Source: Alteromonas pelagimontana (GTDB taxonomy: Bacteria; Pseudomonadota; Gammaproteobacteria; Enterobacterales; Alteromonadaceae). Taken from it: a stretch of 64,000 bases of DNA. The position numbers and the translations under genes are program-made. The notes below the pieces were generated by a model that was not told the DNA's origin, searched no databases, and worked only from the letters and a program-made list of their open reading frames with translations. Of this stretch, positions 18,832-27,450 are shown one piece after another. Position 1 is the stretch's first letter. Each line of letters begins with the position of its first letter. The DNA lies in assembly GCF_002499975.2 (NCBI RefSeq), contig NZ_CP052766.1, positions 3,720,001-3,784,000 on the forward strand. Reading direction: 5' to 3'.

Positions 18832-19620
18832 ATGTCTGTTGAAGAACTAACTGATCCCATTAAACGTTTTCTGCTTTGTGAAACCCCGCAGTCATGGATT
18901 CTCAAAGCCCGGAAACCAGAAAATTTACCCGGCCTGCTAATTGATCACTGTAACTGTGAATTAAAAGCCGCTCAAACCGCCATGTTGTTACTCAGGCGCT
19001 ATGCTGTTGATAAAGAAAATGGGGATCAGTTACTGAACTGGCTGAAGCCCTATGAAGATTTTGTCTACCGTCAGCAGGGCGATGGCAACTTTGAAGGCAT
19101 GCATAATGGCTTAAAAAAAATGATCAATGCGCAGGGAGATAGCGACTATGGTCATGATCTGGTAACCAAAATGGTGTTGTTAATTAAAGAAGAATTGCAT
19201 CATTTTCAACAGGTACTCGATATTTTATCGGGCAGAGGTATTGAATACAAAAATGTAGCTGCGGGGCGCTACGCCCGCGGATTGATGAAGCACGTTAAAA
19301 CCCATGAGCCTGATACGTTAATTGATAAATTAATTTGTGGTGCTTATATTGAAGCACGTAGTTGTGAACGATTTGCCAGGTTAGCACCGTATCTGGATAG
19401 TGAACTTAATCGGTTTTATGTGTCATTGCTTCGCAGCGAAGCCAGACATTATGAGGATTATCTAACGCTCGCCAAACAGGTGGCGGGAAAAGACATTACA
19501 GACCGTGTCAGGTTTTTTGGTGAACAGGAAGCTGCGCTTATCTCTTCGCCTGATGCTGATTTTAAATTTCATTCCGGCGTACCGCATCAAGCTGTGGTTG
19601 CAGAGTATGCTGGTTCCTAA
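18832..19620 (+). CDS. miaE: tRNA-(ms2io6A37) hydroxylase MiaE
   Basis: A 262-residue ferritin-like diiron monooxygenase that hydroxylates the isopentenyl group of ms2i6A37 in tRNA, an oxygen-dependent step absent from E. coli but present in Salmonella, Pseudomonas and marine relatives. The four-helix bundle ligands are visible as HCNCELKAAQ near 39-48, EELHHFQ at 120-126, EARSCERF in the third helix and RSEARHYEDY in the fourth, giving two E-x-x-H type motifs. The length fits the family. It is the first gene of a short + strand run leading into two envelope genes. Confidence 0.94.
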   Translation: MSVEELTDPIKRFLLCETPQSWILKARKPENLPGLLIDHCNCELKAAQTAMLLLRRYAVDKENGDQLLNWLKPYEDFVYRQQGDGNFEGMHNGLKKMINAQGDSDYGHDLVTKMVLLIKEELHHFQQVLDILSGRGIEYKNVAAGRYARGLMKHVKTHEPDTLIDKLICGAYIEARSCERFARLAPYLDSELNRFYVSLLRSEARHYEDYLTLAKQVAGKDITDRVRFFGEQEAALISSPDADFKFHSGVPHQAVVAEYAGS

Positions 19621-19647
19621 AGTTGTTGATTGAGGTACAGGGACGTT

Positions 19648-20682
19648 ATGCAGACACCCTCTGAAGCACCGGTGACCGCACCCCCTCGCAGAAGCTTTCT
19701 GGCTGCTCTGCTTTTTTTCTGTACAGCGGGTTTGTATGCTCCCATCTGGTTTGCTCTGGTTATTCGAGATTGCAGACGTATCACTGGCCAGGCGCTCAGC
19801 CCATTCTTGTGGATCTTTGTTCCAGGCTTCTTTTTTCTGCAGCCTTTTGCTCTGCCTCGTTTTTTTCATGCTTTACGTGATGCAGAAAAGGCGGTGGGTG
19901 TAAAAGGTTGGCGCAGCTTTACCGATCATATCTGGATGGCTGGTTTTTTCGCCTGTTCCCTTTACTTCTGGATAAGTTATCTTTTTGGTACAGAAGATTA
20001 CATAGACATTCTAGTTTTTCTAGCCAATCTTATCTGGCTCATATTGCTTCACCACCGCATTAACCGTCTGCGTCGATGCTGTAATAACGCGCCTATCATG
20101 CCCAGATACGCTGGCTACAATCCTATCGAATGGGCTGCGGTTGTTGTCTTCGCCCCAATTCTGGCCGCTATTTTTGGTTATGTATTGTATCAACAAATTT
20201 CACTGGCAATGATTAAAGAATACGAACCCTTGTCGACGGTTGAGCTCGCAGAAAAAGGTATTTCTATTCCTTTGTCACAAAGTGGGTGGCGCCCCCTAAA
20301 AGTAAGAAAAGCAGACAAAGGCGAAGCCGTATTTAAGATGATGGGCCCGCTGAAAACTATGAATTACCTGGTCTACATTTATAGCGATGGGGATTCTTTT
20401 AATCTGCTGGCAGAAAACCGCTATCAGGCGTTTATTGATAATATGGATGCGCCCATTTGTTCTTCACATCGTGAGCTTAGAGGCAACTCGGCGCGTCTGC
20501 GTTCTTTTATCGTGTGCGAGGGAACAATGGACGGCTCTCATCAGTTGTATGTTTCTACCTTACTGGAAGGCAACAAACGTTTTGTGGAAATAGCAGGCTC
20601 GTTCTCGGGTTCACAGCGGGAGCTGAAAAAATACCGCGATGCTTTTATTGCAGATGCACAAGGATTAAAAATCAATGACTAA
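19648..20682 (+). CDS. Uncharacterised multi-spanning membrane protein with a soluble C-terminal domain
   Basis: A 344-residue protein with no name I can support. The N-terminal half holds four or five hydrophobic helices: FLAALLFFCTAGLYAPIWF (a DUF4234-like opening), FLWIFVPGFFFLQPFALP, HIWMAGFFACSLYFWISYLF, IDILVFLANLIWLILLH and AAVVVFAPILAAIFGYVLY. Residues 195-344 look soluble, probably periplasmic. The ATG at 19648 has AGGG upstream. It overlaps the following transglutaminase-like gene by 8 bases, so the pair is co-translated and may act together at the envelope. Confidence 0.7.
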   Translation: MQTPSEAPVTAPPRRSFLAALLFFCTAGLYAPIWFALVIRDCRRITGQALSPFLWIFVPGFFFLQPFALPRFFHALRDAEKAVGVKGWRSFTDHIWMAGFFACSLYFWISYLFGTEDYIDILVFLANLIWLILLHHRINRLRRCCNNAPIMPRYAGYNPIEWAAVVVFAPILAAIFGYVLYQQISLAMIKEYEPLSTVELAEKGISIPLSQSGWRPLKVRKADKGEAVFKMMGPLKTMNYLVYIYSDGDSFNLLAENRYQAFIDNMDAPICSSHRELRGNSARLRSFIVCEGTMDGSHQLYVSTLLEGNKRFVEIAGSFSGSQRELKKYRDAFIADAQGLKIND

Positions 20683-22585
20683 AATTCTTGTCACTTTTCT
20701 GCTGGTATTATCTGCAGCCCCCGCATTAGCAATAACCAAAGATCCCGCTTTGGCAGAAGAGGCCACAGCTGCATTATCTTCCATTGATAAAAGCGCTTTT
20801 ACGACGTTGACGGCACTGTTAGAGGACGTAAAAGTACAGGCACATCAGGATGAGATTGTAACCAAAGTTACCCGAATCTGGTACTACCCCACCAAAACAT
20901 CAGTGCAAGATTCAGGATATGAATCTGTCCCTTTCAGCAGTAACGATGAAACCCTTACCATTCTTGCCGCGGGTAGCATAAGTCCTGCAGGTGACGTGCG
21001 TTGGGTGGACGAAGCCGGCCTTAAAATTATTGATGATGACAGTTACAACACCTTCACCGACGGCAAGCGTATGGTAGTGTCATATCCTGCAGTGAGCGTG
21101 GGTGGTATGTCGGTGATTTCTTACGAGATTCGCCATCCAGTCACTGAAAAGACACCATTCTGGTCTTTTCACAGTTACCCTCAGAGAAAGGCTCAGGTGG
21201 TGAATTACCGTTTTCTTGCCAGCTGGACGGAGCAACAACCTTTACATGCCGCATCAGACAGCGACAATGTGCAGTGCGAGCAAAAGGAGTATATCTTCAG
21301 TTGTAAAGGTGAAAATATCGACCCTGTTAAAGCGGATAAAAGTATTTCCGTGGGAGATGATGTCGGTAAAATTTCGGTGAGTTCGCTGAGCAATTGGCAA
21401 GCAGTACAGAAAATTGTAAATAGCGGTTTCGACGTAGCAATATCAAATAGTGCCGGAATAGCAGAAAAAGTCACCGAGCTCACTAGCAATTTAACCAGCC
21501 AGCGCGCAAAAATTGGGGCTATTCACGAGTTTGTCTCACGGGATGTTCAGTTTGTCTCACGGGATGTTCGTTACGTTTCCATGTCTGAGCAAGGCCACGC
21601 TATTGTGCCGCACAAAGCAGACGAAACCTTGCGCAACCGCTACGGTGACTGTAAAGACAAAACAGCGTTGCTGTTAGCTATGCTTGCTGAAATAGATATT
21701 GATGCGGAACCCGTGCTGGTAGCAACAGAGCGCAGTCGTCCTGCCAGTGTGCTGCTTCCATCGGTTACGCTATTTGATCATGTTGTGGCGTGTTTTGACT
21801 GGGAGGATTCGCGATATTGTCTGGATCCCACCGATGCCTATACCAGCTGGCAAAATGTGCCAGACTGGATTCAGAACCGAGTGTCTCTGCCATTAGAAAG
21901 CGAGGCGCAACTGCAAAATCTGTTAGCTGACAGTTACCGTTGGCGACTACACTCTCAGACGACTATCCGATTTAACCCCAGCGGCGGGCAGACAGAGAAG
22001 CAGAGGGTATCTTTTGAAGGCGCGTACGAAAGCCAAGTCCGCGGTATTCTGGCGCGTCAAAATGAGAAGGAGCGTAATGAATGGGCCGTAGAGCTTTATC
22101 ATGATACCGTCGCAGATTCCGCTGACCCTGCTATATCCTTTTCTGGTGTTGAGACTGTCAATCAGGAGCTGTTTATAGAAACGCTCACTGAATTCCCATC
22201 CTATTTTGATCCTGATGATGGTATTAATCTGGACGAAAATGATGCCTGGTTGGCGCACGAACTGTCCACGGCGAAAATCCAGAATAAGGTTTACGATGTA
22301 TTTTATGCGGGCTCGCGAGTGGTATCGGAATACCAGTTTGTTTTTCCCGAAGACTGGGAAATAATCCGATTACCGGCTGAGTTGAATCTGCAGCATCCCC
22401 TCGGCAGTTTTACTCGAACCGTCTCCCGTCGCTTTAACGGCCAACATGAACTTGTACTGACGGTAAAAAGCAAATTACTGATTCATTCGCGGTGGTTGGA
22501 AAAGAATAATTTTGCCCAGTTTAACGCACTGGTTGATGTATTTCAGAGCCAGACTCATATTGTCTTTGCTGGGCAGAAAGGGTAG
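20675..22585 (+). CDS. Periplasmic DUF3857 / transglutaminase-like domain protein
   Basis: A 636-residue secreted protein with a cleavable signal peptide (about 1-19, ending ALA). Residues 40-250 resemble the DUF3857 domain. Residues 270-400 are a transglutaminase-like cysteine protease fold with a complete triad: Cys326 in RYGDCKDKT, His369 in LFDHVV and Asp384 in CLDPTD. The remainder is a beta-rich DUF2569/DUF3858-like tail. Such proteins may cleave or cross-link peptides outside the cytoplasm; the substrate is unknown. Just before the Cys the protein carries a tandem FVSRDVQ/FVSRDVR (286-299) from a 21-bp duplication. Confidence 0.82.
   Translation: MTKILVTFLLVLSAAPALAITKDPALAEEATAALSSIDKSAFTTLTALLEDVKVQAHQDEIVTKVTRIWYYPTKTSVQDSGYESVPFSSNDETLTILAAGSISPAGDVRWVDEAGLKIIDDDSYNTFTDGKRMVVSYPAVSVGGMSVISYEIRHPVTEKTPFWSFHSYPQRKAQVVNYRFLASWTEQQPLHAASDSDNVQCEQKEYIFSCKGENIDPVKADKSISVGDDVGKISVSSLSNWQAVQKIVNSGFDVAISNSAGIAEKVTELTSNLTSQRAKIGAIHEFVSRDVQFVSRDVRYVSMSEQGHAIVPHKADETLRNRYGDCKDKTALLLAMLAEIDIDAEPVLVATERSRPASVLLPSVTLFDHVVACFDWEDSRYCLDPTDAYTSWQNVPDWIQNRVSLPLESEAQLQNLLADSYRWRLHSQTTIRFNPSGGQTEKQRVSFEGAYESQVRGILARQNEKERNEWAVELYHDTVADSADPAISFSGVETVNQELFIETLTEFPSYFDPDDGINLDENDAWLAHELSTAKIQNKVYDVFYAGSRVVSEYQFVFPEDWEIIRLPAELNLQHPLGSFTRTVSRRFNGQHELVLTVKSKLLIHSRWLEKNNFAQFNALVDVFQSQTHIVFAGQKG
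21530..21571 (+). repeat. 21-bp in-frame tandem duplication inside the transglutaminase-like gene
   Basis: Copies 21530-21550 and 21551-21571 are identical at 19 of 21 bases (both begin TTTGTCTCACGGGATGTTC). Each encodes FVSRDV plus Q or R. Homologous domains, as I recall them, carry this segment once. Confidence 0.9.
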
Positions 22586-22708
22586 TGCTTTTGGAGAAGC
22601 AACTGAGTATTGTTATTGATCGACGGAGTTGCCGCCATCGAAACAGGGTAAGTTGATTCCGCATTCGGACAGCGATCAACAGGCATTAAAACTAAATCTA
22701 ACGCAAGC

Positions 22709-23143
22709 TTAGGAAATAAAGCGTGCACGCTTTTCTGCTGATGGCGCTACGCACTGTTCACGCTTACCAAATAGTCGGTACCGGCGGCGGGCGACCCAAC
22801 GGTAACAAGCGTCCCTTATCGGCGCTGGAAATATCATCGCCAATCTTAACCAGGGCCAAAAGCCAGTGAGGTCTCTGGTTATTTCCAATGCTGCGGTGGA
22901 ATAGAAATAGCATTGTCTGTTTTTAATAAGCACAAAGGTATCTTCTCCCAGATTATTTATTCCCAACTCCGCTGCTAGCCTGACAGCCACATCTGATTGC
23001 ATAGGCAGGAACGCGAACTTTGCCGCTGGATCACGCTTGATAATGAAATCTACCGAGCGATTGCAAAAGCGGCAGATACCGTCGAATATCACGATATAAC
23101 GTTCTTCAGTTTCTTCAATTAAACGGTTCACGTTGTGAGCCAT
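22709..23143 (-). CDS. DCC family thiol-disulfide oxidoreductase-like protein (DUF393)
   Basis: A 144-residue protein with the family hallmark YIVIFDGICRFCNRSVDFI: Asp21-Gly22 followed by the C-x-x-C pair Cys24/Cys27, which gives the DCC name (D-x-x-C-x-x-C). The rest, FAFLPMQSDVA, GEDTFVLI and a basic C-terminus, agrees with the YuxK/DUF393 family, predicted thioredoxin-like. The substrate is unknown. The ATG at 23143 has a strong GGGGGA site. It is divergent from the Nramp-like gene. Confidence 0.85.
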   Translation of the reverse strand: MAHNVNRLIEETEERYIVIFDGICRFCNRSVDFIIKRDPAAKFAFLPMQSDVAVRLAAELGINNLGEDTFVLIKNRQCYFYSTAALEITRDLTGFWPWLRLAMIFPAPIRDACYRWVARRRYRLFGKREQCVAPSAEKRARFIS

Positions 23144-23288
23144 CTATTTCCCCCTTCTAAAGCTGGAACAGAGAAGCGTAATGTCGCTGCATGGTCAGAA
23201 GAAAAAAACTCCTGACGAAAACTATGTTAGCTGGGTTAGTATTACACTAGGTTAGGCGATGTTGTCATAAAAACAGGATATATGTGTC

Positions 23289-24563
23289 GTGGTCCAGAAT
23301 ACCCTTTCGCATGCTGAAGGCCCACAAAACACCCTCAAAAAGCTAATCCAACTGCTAGGGCCGGGTGTATTAATGGCCACCGCAGCCATTGGCGGTAGCC
23401 ATTTAGTGGCATCAACACAGGCAGGTGCTCAGTTTGGCTGGCAATTAGTGTTACTTATTTTTCTGGTAAATGTGCTGAAGTACCCGTTTTTCCGCGCCAG
23501 TGTCAGTTATACCATCAGTTCGGGGGAAACGCTTCAACAGGGTTACAATCAGATGGGGAAGGGGTATTTACTCATCAGTTTTATACTCAACAATGTTGCT
23601 GCTGTGGTAAATTCAGCAGCGCTGCTAATGTTTTCCGCCAGCTTACTTGGCTACTTTTTGCCATTTTCATTGCCGATTTCCTGGCTTGCAGGAATGGTTC
23701 TACTTGCCAGTTTGCTGATTCTGATCGCCGGTCATTTTGCCGCGCTAAATCGAGTTGCCAAGGTAATTATGGTTTTGCTGGTAATCGCCACTGTGGCCGC
23801 TACGGCAGTGGCCTGGTATCAAGGTCCCGTTGCCCCACCGACTTTTGCGTCGCCTTCACCCTGGACATTAGCAACCATCGGCTTTCTTGTGGTCACCATG
23901 GGCTGGATGCCAGCTCCCATCGAAATTTCAGGTATTACGTCATTGTGGTTGAAACAGCAAAGCCAAACTCAAAAAGTGACCGCAAAATCTGCGTTGTTCG
24001 ATTTTAACTTGGGATACATTACGACGTTACTGCTGGCGCTGGTTTTCCTTGCACTAGGTGCGCTGGTTTTGCATGGAAGTAGCGAACCTTTAGCCAGCGG
24101 TGGTATTGGTTTCTCACATCAACTGGTAAACCTGTATGCTGTTACAATTGGTGAATGGTCACGCTATCTCATTGCGCTCATCGCTTTTCTGTGCATATTC
24201 GGCTCAGCGCTTACCGTTTATGATGGTTATTCCCGAGCCCTGGCTGAGGGTTACCTTCTGCTAAAAGGAAAGTCTGACGTTCCCAATTTCCTGTTTGTTC
24301 GTTGGCTACTTATTGTTGCTGCGGCAAGCTTTGCAATTGTGCTGTTTTTTAAAGCCGCGTTACTAGCGATGTTGTCATTCGCAATGACACTAGCTTTTAT
24401 TACCACCCCCATGTTTGCCTGGCTGAATCACAAGCTGGTCCACACCGCAGCTATTAAACCAGAACTGCAGGGCGGGTTATGGCTGCGATTACTAAGTTAT
24501 ACAGGGCTTGCGTATCTCTTCGGATTTTTGATGCTATTTATCGCCTGGAGGTGGTACTTGTAA
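23289..24563 (+). CDS. Divergent Nramp-family (SLC11-like) transporter
   Basis: A 424-residue protein with about eleven hydrophobic helices. The start of helix 1, LLGPGVLMATAAIGGSHLVA followed by STQAGAQFGWQ, is clearly Nramp-like. However, the metal-binding D-P-G-N of canonical Nramp is replaced by Gly35-Gly36-Ser37-His38. In helix 6 the usual M-P-H is replaced by M-P-A-P (GWMPAPIEIS). The metal-binding site is therefore not the classical Mn/Fe one, and the substrate cannot be predicted as manganese. The GTG start has AGGA upstream. A palindromic repeat follows the stop directly. Confidence 0.85.
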   Translation: MVQNTLSHAEGPQNTLKKLIQLLGPGVLMATAAIGGSHLVASTQAGAQFGWQLVLLIFLVNVLKYPFFRASVSYTISSGETLQQGYNQMGKGYLLISFILNNVAAVVNSAALLMFSASLLGYFLPFSLPISWLAGMVLLASLLILIAGHFAALNRVAKVIMVLLVIATVAATAVAWYQGPVAPPTFASPSPWTLATIGFLVVTMGWMPAPIEISGITSLWLKQQSQTQKVTAKSALFDFNLGYITTLLLALVFLALGALVLHGSSEPLASGGIGFSHQLVNLYAVTIGEWSRYLIALIAFLCIFGSALTVYDGYSRALAEGYLLLKGKSDVPNFLFVRWLLIVAAASFAIVLFFKAALLAMLSFAMTLAFITTPMFAWLNHKLVHTAAIKPELQGGLWLRLLSYTGLAYLFGFLMLFIAWRWYL

Positions 24564-24567
24564 GGCG

Positions 24568-24614
24568 AATACTCATCCACCTTGACGTGTGATCAGATCA
24601 AGGTGGATTGGTAT
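24568..24614. repeat. REP-like dispersed palindromic element, copy 2 (complete)
   Basis: The left arm ATACTCATCCACCTTGA is the reverse complement, with two mismatches, of the right arm TCAAGGTGGATTGGTAT. About 12 bases separate them. The left 37 bases match copy 1 at 17787-17823. It lies two bases after the Nramp-like stop zone and could form a hairpin in the transcript. Confidence 0.7.
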
Positions 24615-24653
24615 AATAGCGACACGGCACGCTAAAACTCCCGGTGATTGCTG

Positions 24654-24890
24654 CTATCGTGTAGGAGCAGCATCCTGAGTGAGCCTAATGGCGATAGCAA
24701 ATGCCACTTTACTGACAAGAAGGGACAATACAAATGCAATGGGCCAGGCTGACATAAAATGGATAGGCCAGGTAAGTAGCCATTCTTGGGTGAATCCGAG
24801 CTCAAGGCAGCTGAAAATGCCGGTCATTAATGCCGCCATCATAAAAGAAATGAGCGCTTGCGCAACAATGATTGTTTTGGGTGAATGCAT
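24654..24890 (-). CDS. DUF2798 family small membrane protein
   Basis: A 78-residue protein with two hydrophobic helices: IIVAQALISFMMAALMTGIF and a second around WPIHFMSAWPIAFVLSLLVS. The spacing and the S-A-W-x-x-A-F centre match DUF2798 proteins, which have no known role. The ATG at 24890 is chosen because the upstream extension lacks the family pattern. It is convergent with the Nramp-like gene. Confidence 0.7.
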   Translation of the reverse strand: MHSPKTIIVAQALISFMMAALMTGIFSCLELGFTQEWLLTWPIHFMSAWPIAFVLSLLVSKVAFAIAIRLTQDAAPTR

Positions 24891-25146
24891 AGTCAATTCC
24901 ACTATTCTTGTGGTGCTTGACAGGTTTAAACCGAGCAGCACCACCTGGATTAAAAGATGATGCCGTGGGTTCGCCAGCAGGAGCGATGACATCTCGCGGA
25001 CGCGAAGGCTGGAAGAACACTTTGCCAGCCTAAGCCATTAGCAAATGCACTGAAGCTGGCACAAGAAGAAATAGCGCACTATTTGGCTCTGCCCTAAAGT
25101 AGGATATCCCGGGTAATAAACCTCTGTTAAAGCGCCATGAAGGCAA

Positions 25147-25371
25147 TTAATCTTCTTTTTGAAAGCCTCTGAATTTGTAGCCTAGGCACATATCAGAGCG
25201 CGAAACTGCGCAGTGATCAAAATGCTCAACTTCTGCGTTTTCCGTATGCGGTGCAGTTGCGCCACAAAGTTTACAATAGATTTGATTTGCGGATTCACGG
25301 ATGCCAATCAATTCTGCGCCATCAATCAGCTCCATGATGATCATTTTCATATCTTCTCGTGAAACATTCAT
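25147..25371 (-). CDS. Small putative zinc-binding protein, unknown function
   Basis: A 74-residue protein not recognised as a named family. After an N-terminal helix (about 1-30) it has YCKLCGA (Cys33, Cys36) and then VEHFDHCAV (His50, His53, Cys54), a plausible single zinc site. The ATG at 25371 has GAGGAAAG nine bases upstream and a second GGAG very close. An in-frame extension to 25431 lacks such a signal. It stands alone between a DUF2798 gene and the Rrf2 gene. Confidence 0.55.
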   Translation of the reverse strand: MNVSREDMKMIIMELIDGAELIGIRESANQIYCKLCGATAPHTENAEVEHFDHCAVSRSDMCLGYKFRGFQKED

Positions 25372-25722
25372 CTCCACACTTCTTTCCTCTTTATTTGGGG
25401 AATAACCCCGCGACCAAACGAAACTGGGCAAATTTTATAGGAAGGAAAATAGCCGGTCTGTATGCGCGTTAATACCGTTATGTAGATTCACAATATGTTG
25501 AATAAATGAAATGACCAGCCGATTCGTTAATTTTCTTACTAAGTTGCTCAAATAGTTAAACCAACTAGCTGATTAAAAAGAAGATATTGAGAAATTCATT
25601 AAATTGGTTGGCGACAGAAAGCGAAAGAGAAGAGAAGTGAGTTTGCTCCAGTTATTTGGTGATCTGGTCGAGCATGAAACAAAAAGAAGTTTTCGTGAAC
25701 CCAATCTTGTGCTGAGGCTGCT

Positions 25723-26136
25723 CTACACGCCAAAGCCTTTTGCCAGTTGCGCAAGGGTAATGGTCTTAAATCTTTGCAGCAAAAGAGATTCCGCTTCGGT
25801 TAAAACGTCGCTAATTGCCTCATTAACCGCCATTTCTATCGGACAATTATTGTGTTCGTCGGTTAAACCTATAGCAAACACCGAAGACTCGCCCAACGCT
25901 TCATGAATATCAAAAAGGGTAATATTCGAAAGAGGTGTTGCCAGCGACCAGCCGCCATTATGACCTTTTAATGAGGTTACATAACCCTTGGCTTTCAACA
26001 ACGCCATCGTGCGACGCACGACTACCGGATTGGTATTCAACATTTTCGCTAACACTTCTGATGTAGCGGGTTTACCGTAAGATTCCAAATGCACCAGCAC
26101 ATGCAATACACGCGACAAACGACTGTCTTTTCTCAT
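25723..26136 (-). CDS. Rrf2 family transcriptional regulator
   Basis: A 137-residue winged-helix regulator. The N-terminal SRLSRVLHVLVHLE, the recognition helix region NPVVVRRTMALLKAKGYV and wing GHNGGWSLA are typical of Rrf2. Only one Cys lies in the usual ligand loop (NNCPIEMAVN, near residue 85), so an Fe-S cluster of the three-Cys IscR/NsrR kind is unlikely and a redox or ligand switch on a single Cys is possible. It is divergent from a thioredoxin-reductase-like gene, a common pairing, and probably represses it through the GTTAC-type sites between them. Confidence 0.88.
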   Translation of the reverse strand: MRKDSRLSRVLHVLVHLESYGKPATSEVLAKMLNTNPVVVRRTMALLKAKGYVTSLKGHNGGWSLATPLSNITLFDIHEALGESSVFAIGLTDEHNNCPIEMAVNEAISDVLTEAESLLLQRFKTITLAQLAKGFGV

Positions 26137-26198
26137 CGTGATTCACCTCTTAATACCATCTTTTAATGCGGCAGTTAGTTTATCATGAAACTTCTAAG

Positions 26199-26249
26199 GT
26201 TACATATATTGCGGGTGCTAATATTTTATGTAACTATAGTTGTTACGTA
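26199..26249. promoter_or_regulatory. Candidate operator cluster between the Rrf2 gene and the flavoprotein gene
   Basis: GTTACATA (26199-26206) and TATGTAAC (26227-26234) form a perfect inverted repeat with 20 bases between them. A third half-site, GTTACGTA, lies at 26242-26249, just before the flavoprotein ribosome binding site. The region is a good candidate for binding by the divergently encoded Rrf2 protein. Confidence 0.5.
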
Positions 26250-26265
26250 TGACGGGAGAACACTT

Positions 26266-27162
26266 ATGAATTTTGATGTAATTATTGTTGGAGGAAGCTT
26301 TGCAGGTTTGTCGGCAGCAATGCAGTTGGTGCGTGGTCGCAGACATGTACTTGTCATTGACGCGGGAATGCCTCGGAATCGGTTTGCTGTTGCCTCGCAC
26401 GGCGTATTTACTCTTGATGGTAAAACGCCGACCGAAATTAGGCGAACAGCGCTTGAGCAATTAAACAATTATCCAACATTTACTCTACGGAGCGGATATG
26501 TTGAAACTGCACAAAAGGACGCAGAAGGATTCGTAGTAATCACAAAAGCAGGTGATGTTTTTCGCTGCAAAAAGCTGATACTGGCCACAGGACTTCAGGA
26601 CACCTTGCCACCCATCCCGGGTTTATCTGAGCGTTGGGGAAAAACCGTAGTACATTGTCCGTATTGTCATGGCTTTGAACTACGCGACCGACCTTTGGGT
26701 GTCGTTGCCACTAGCGCTATGTCTGTTCATCAGGCTGCAATGATCCCTGAGTGGGGAAAAACCACCTTTTTTACACAGGGTGTCTATACTCCTGACGACG
26801 AGCAGTACACTTTACTGAAAAAACGCGATGTGGCTATTGAAACGTCGCCCATTATTCAAGTAAACGGAGAAGGGGAAGCAATAACATCTGTTACCGTGCA
26901 AGATGGCAGAGAACTGGCACTGGAAGGCCTGTGTATAGGGCCAAAAATCAATGCACGAAATGCATTGGTTACTGCATTGGGATGTGAACTTGAACCCTCT
27001 CCGTTAGGAGATATCGTAAAAGTTGATGGCATGAAAGAAACCAGCGTAGCGGGAATATTTGCCGTAGGGGACATGTCAGCGCCCATGCAAAATGCGACCT
27101 TTGCAATCGCTTCTGGCGTAATGGGTGGGGTTGCCGCACACAGAAGCCTGATATTCGGATAA
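26266..27162 (+). CDS. Thioredoxin-reductase-like NAD(P)/FAD-dependent oxidoreductase
   Basis: A 298-residue flavoprotein of the TrxB fold. FAD motif IVGGSFAGLSAA is at 7-18, the redox pair Cys131-Pro-Tyr-Cys134 lies in VVHCPYCHGFE, and the C-terminal FAD motif GIFAVGDMSAPMQNATFAIA is present. The HCPYCHG signature marks a group separate from true TrxB (usually CATC), whose partners are not thioredoxin in several cases. The ATG at 26266 with GGGAG upstream is chosen over an earlier in-frame ATG. Divergent Rrf2 regulation suggests a response to redox or electrophile stress. Confidence 0.85.
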   Translation: MNFDVIIVGGSFAGLSAAMQLVRGRRHVLVIDAGMPRNRFAVASHGVFTLDGKTPTEIRRTALEQLNNYPTFTLRSGYVETAQKDAEGFVVITKAGDVFRCKKLILATGLQDTLPPIPGLSERWGKTVVHCPYCHGFELRDRPLGVVATSAMSVHQAAMIPEWGKTTFFTQGVYTPDDEQYTLLKKRDVAIETSPIIQVNGEGEAITSVTVQDGRELALEGLCIGPKINARNALVTALGCELEPSPLGDIVKVDGMKETSVAGIFAVGDMSAPMQNATFAIASGVMGGVAAHRSLIFG

Positions 27163-27450
27163 ATATCGCAGCGTGAAAGAAGTAGTGTTCGTCCTTTAGT
27201 TTCTTACCTGTACGGGCTCGTATACGATCTAACACTAGCGGCACTTTGACCTTCGCTAAACATGGGGGGCTGCTTTGTACGTAAAGCGGACCCTCAAGTA
27301 TTAACTCACCCGTGACATCCCTGTCACGGAAGGTCACAGCTGGACCTACACCGAGTTTTCTGTCTCTTCGATTAAACCTTATGAGAAGGTTTTGGCCTGA
27401 TTTTTACTCTGATCCTATTAATTTATGCCGTTCCAATTTAGTTTCAAGAT
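27163..27450. other. Boundary region left of the ABC-3C cassette
   Basis: About 290 bp with no supported gene. GTGACATCCCTGTCAC (27313-27328) is a small palindrome, and the 35 bases at 27342-27376 recur in inverted orientation on the other side of the cassette. The + strand becomes AT-rich from here to about 35 kb. Confidence 0.5.
27342..27376 (+). repeat. Left inverted flank of the ABC-3C cassette
   Basis: These 35 bases align without gaps to the reverse complement of 31154-31188 at about 26 positions (shared ACCT, CACCG, GTCTCTTC, ATT). They lie 75 bases outside the ATPase stop. Confidence 0.45.

Noticed and set aside
25604..25906. 100-codon + strand frame overlapping the Rrf2 gene
   Set aside because: Most of it is antisense to the clearly recognisable Rrf2 gene and lacks a ribosome binding site.
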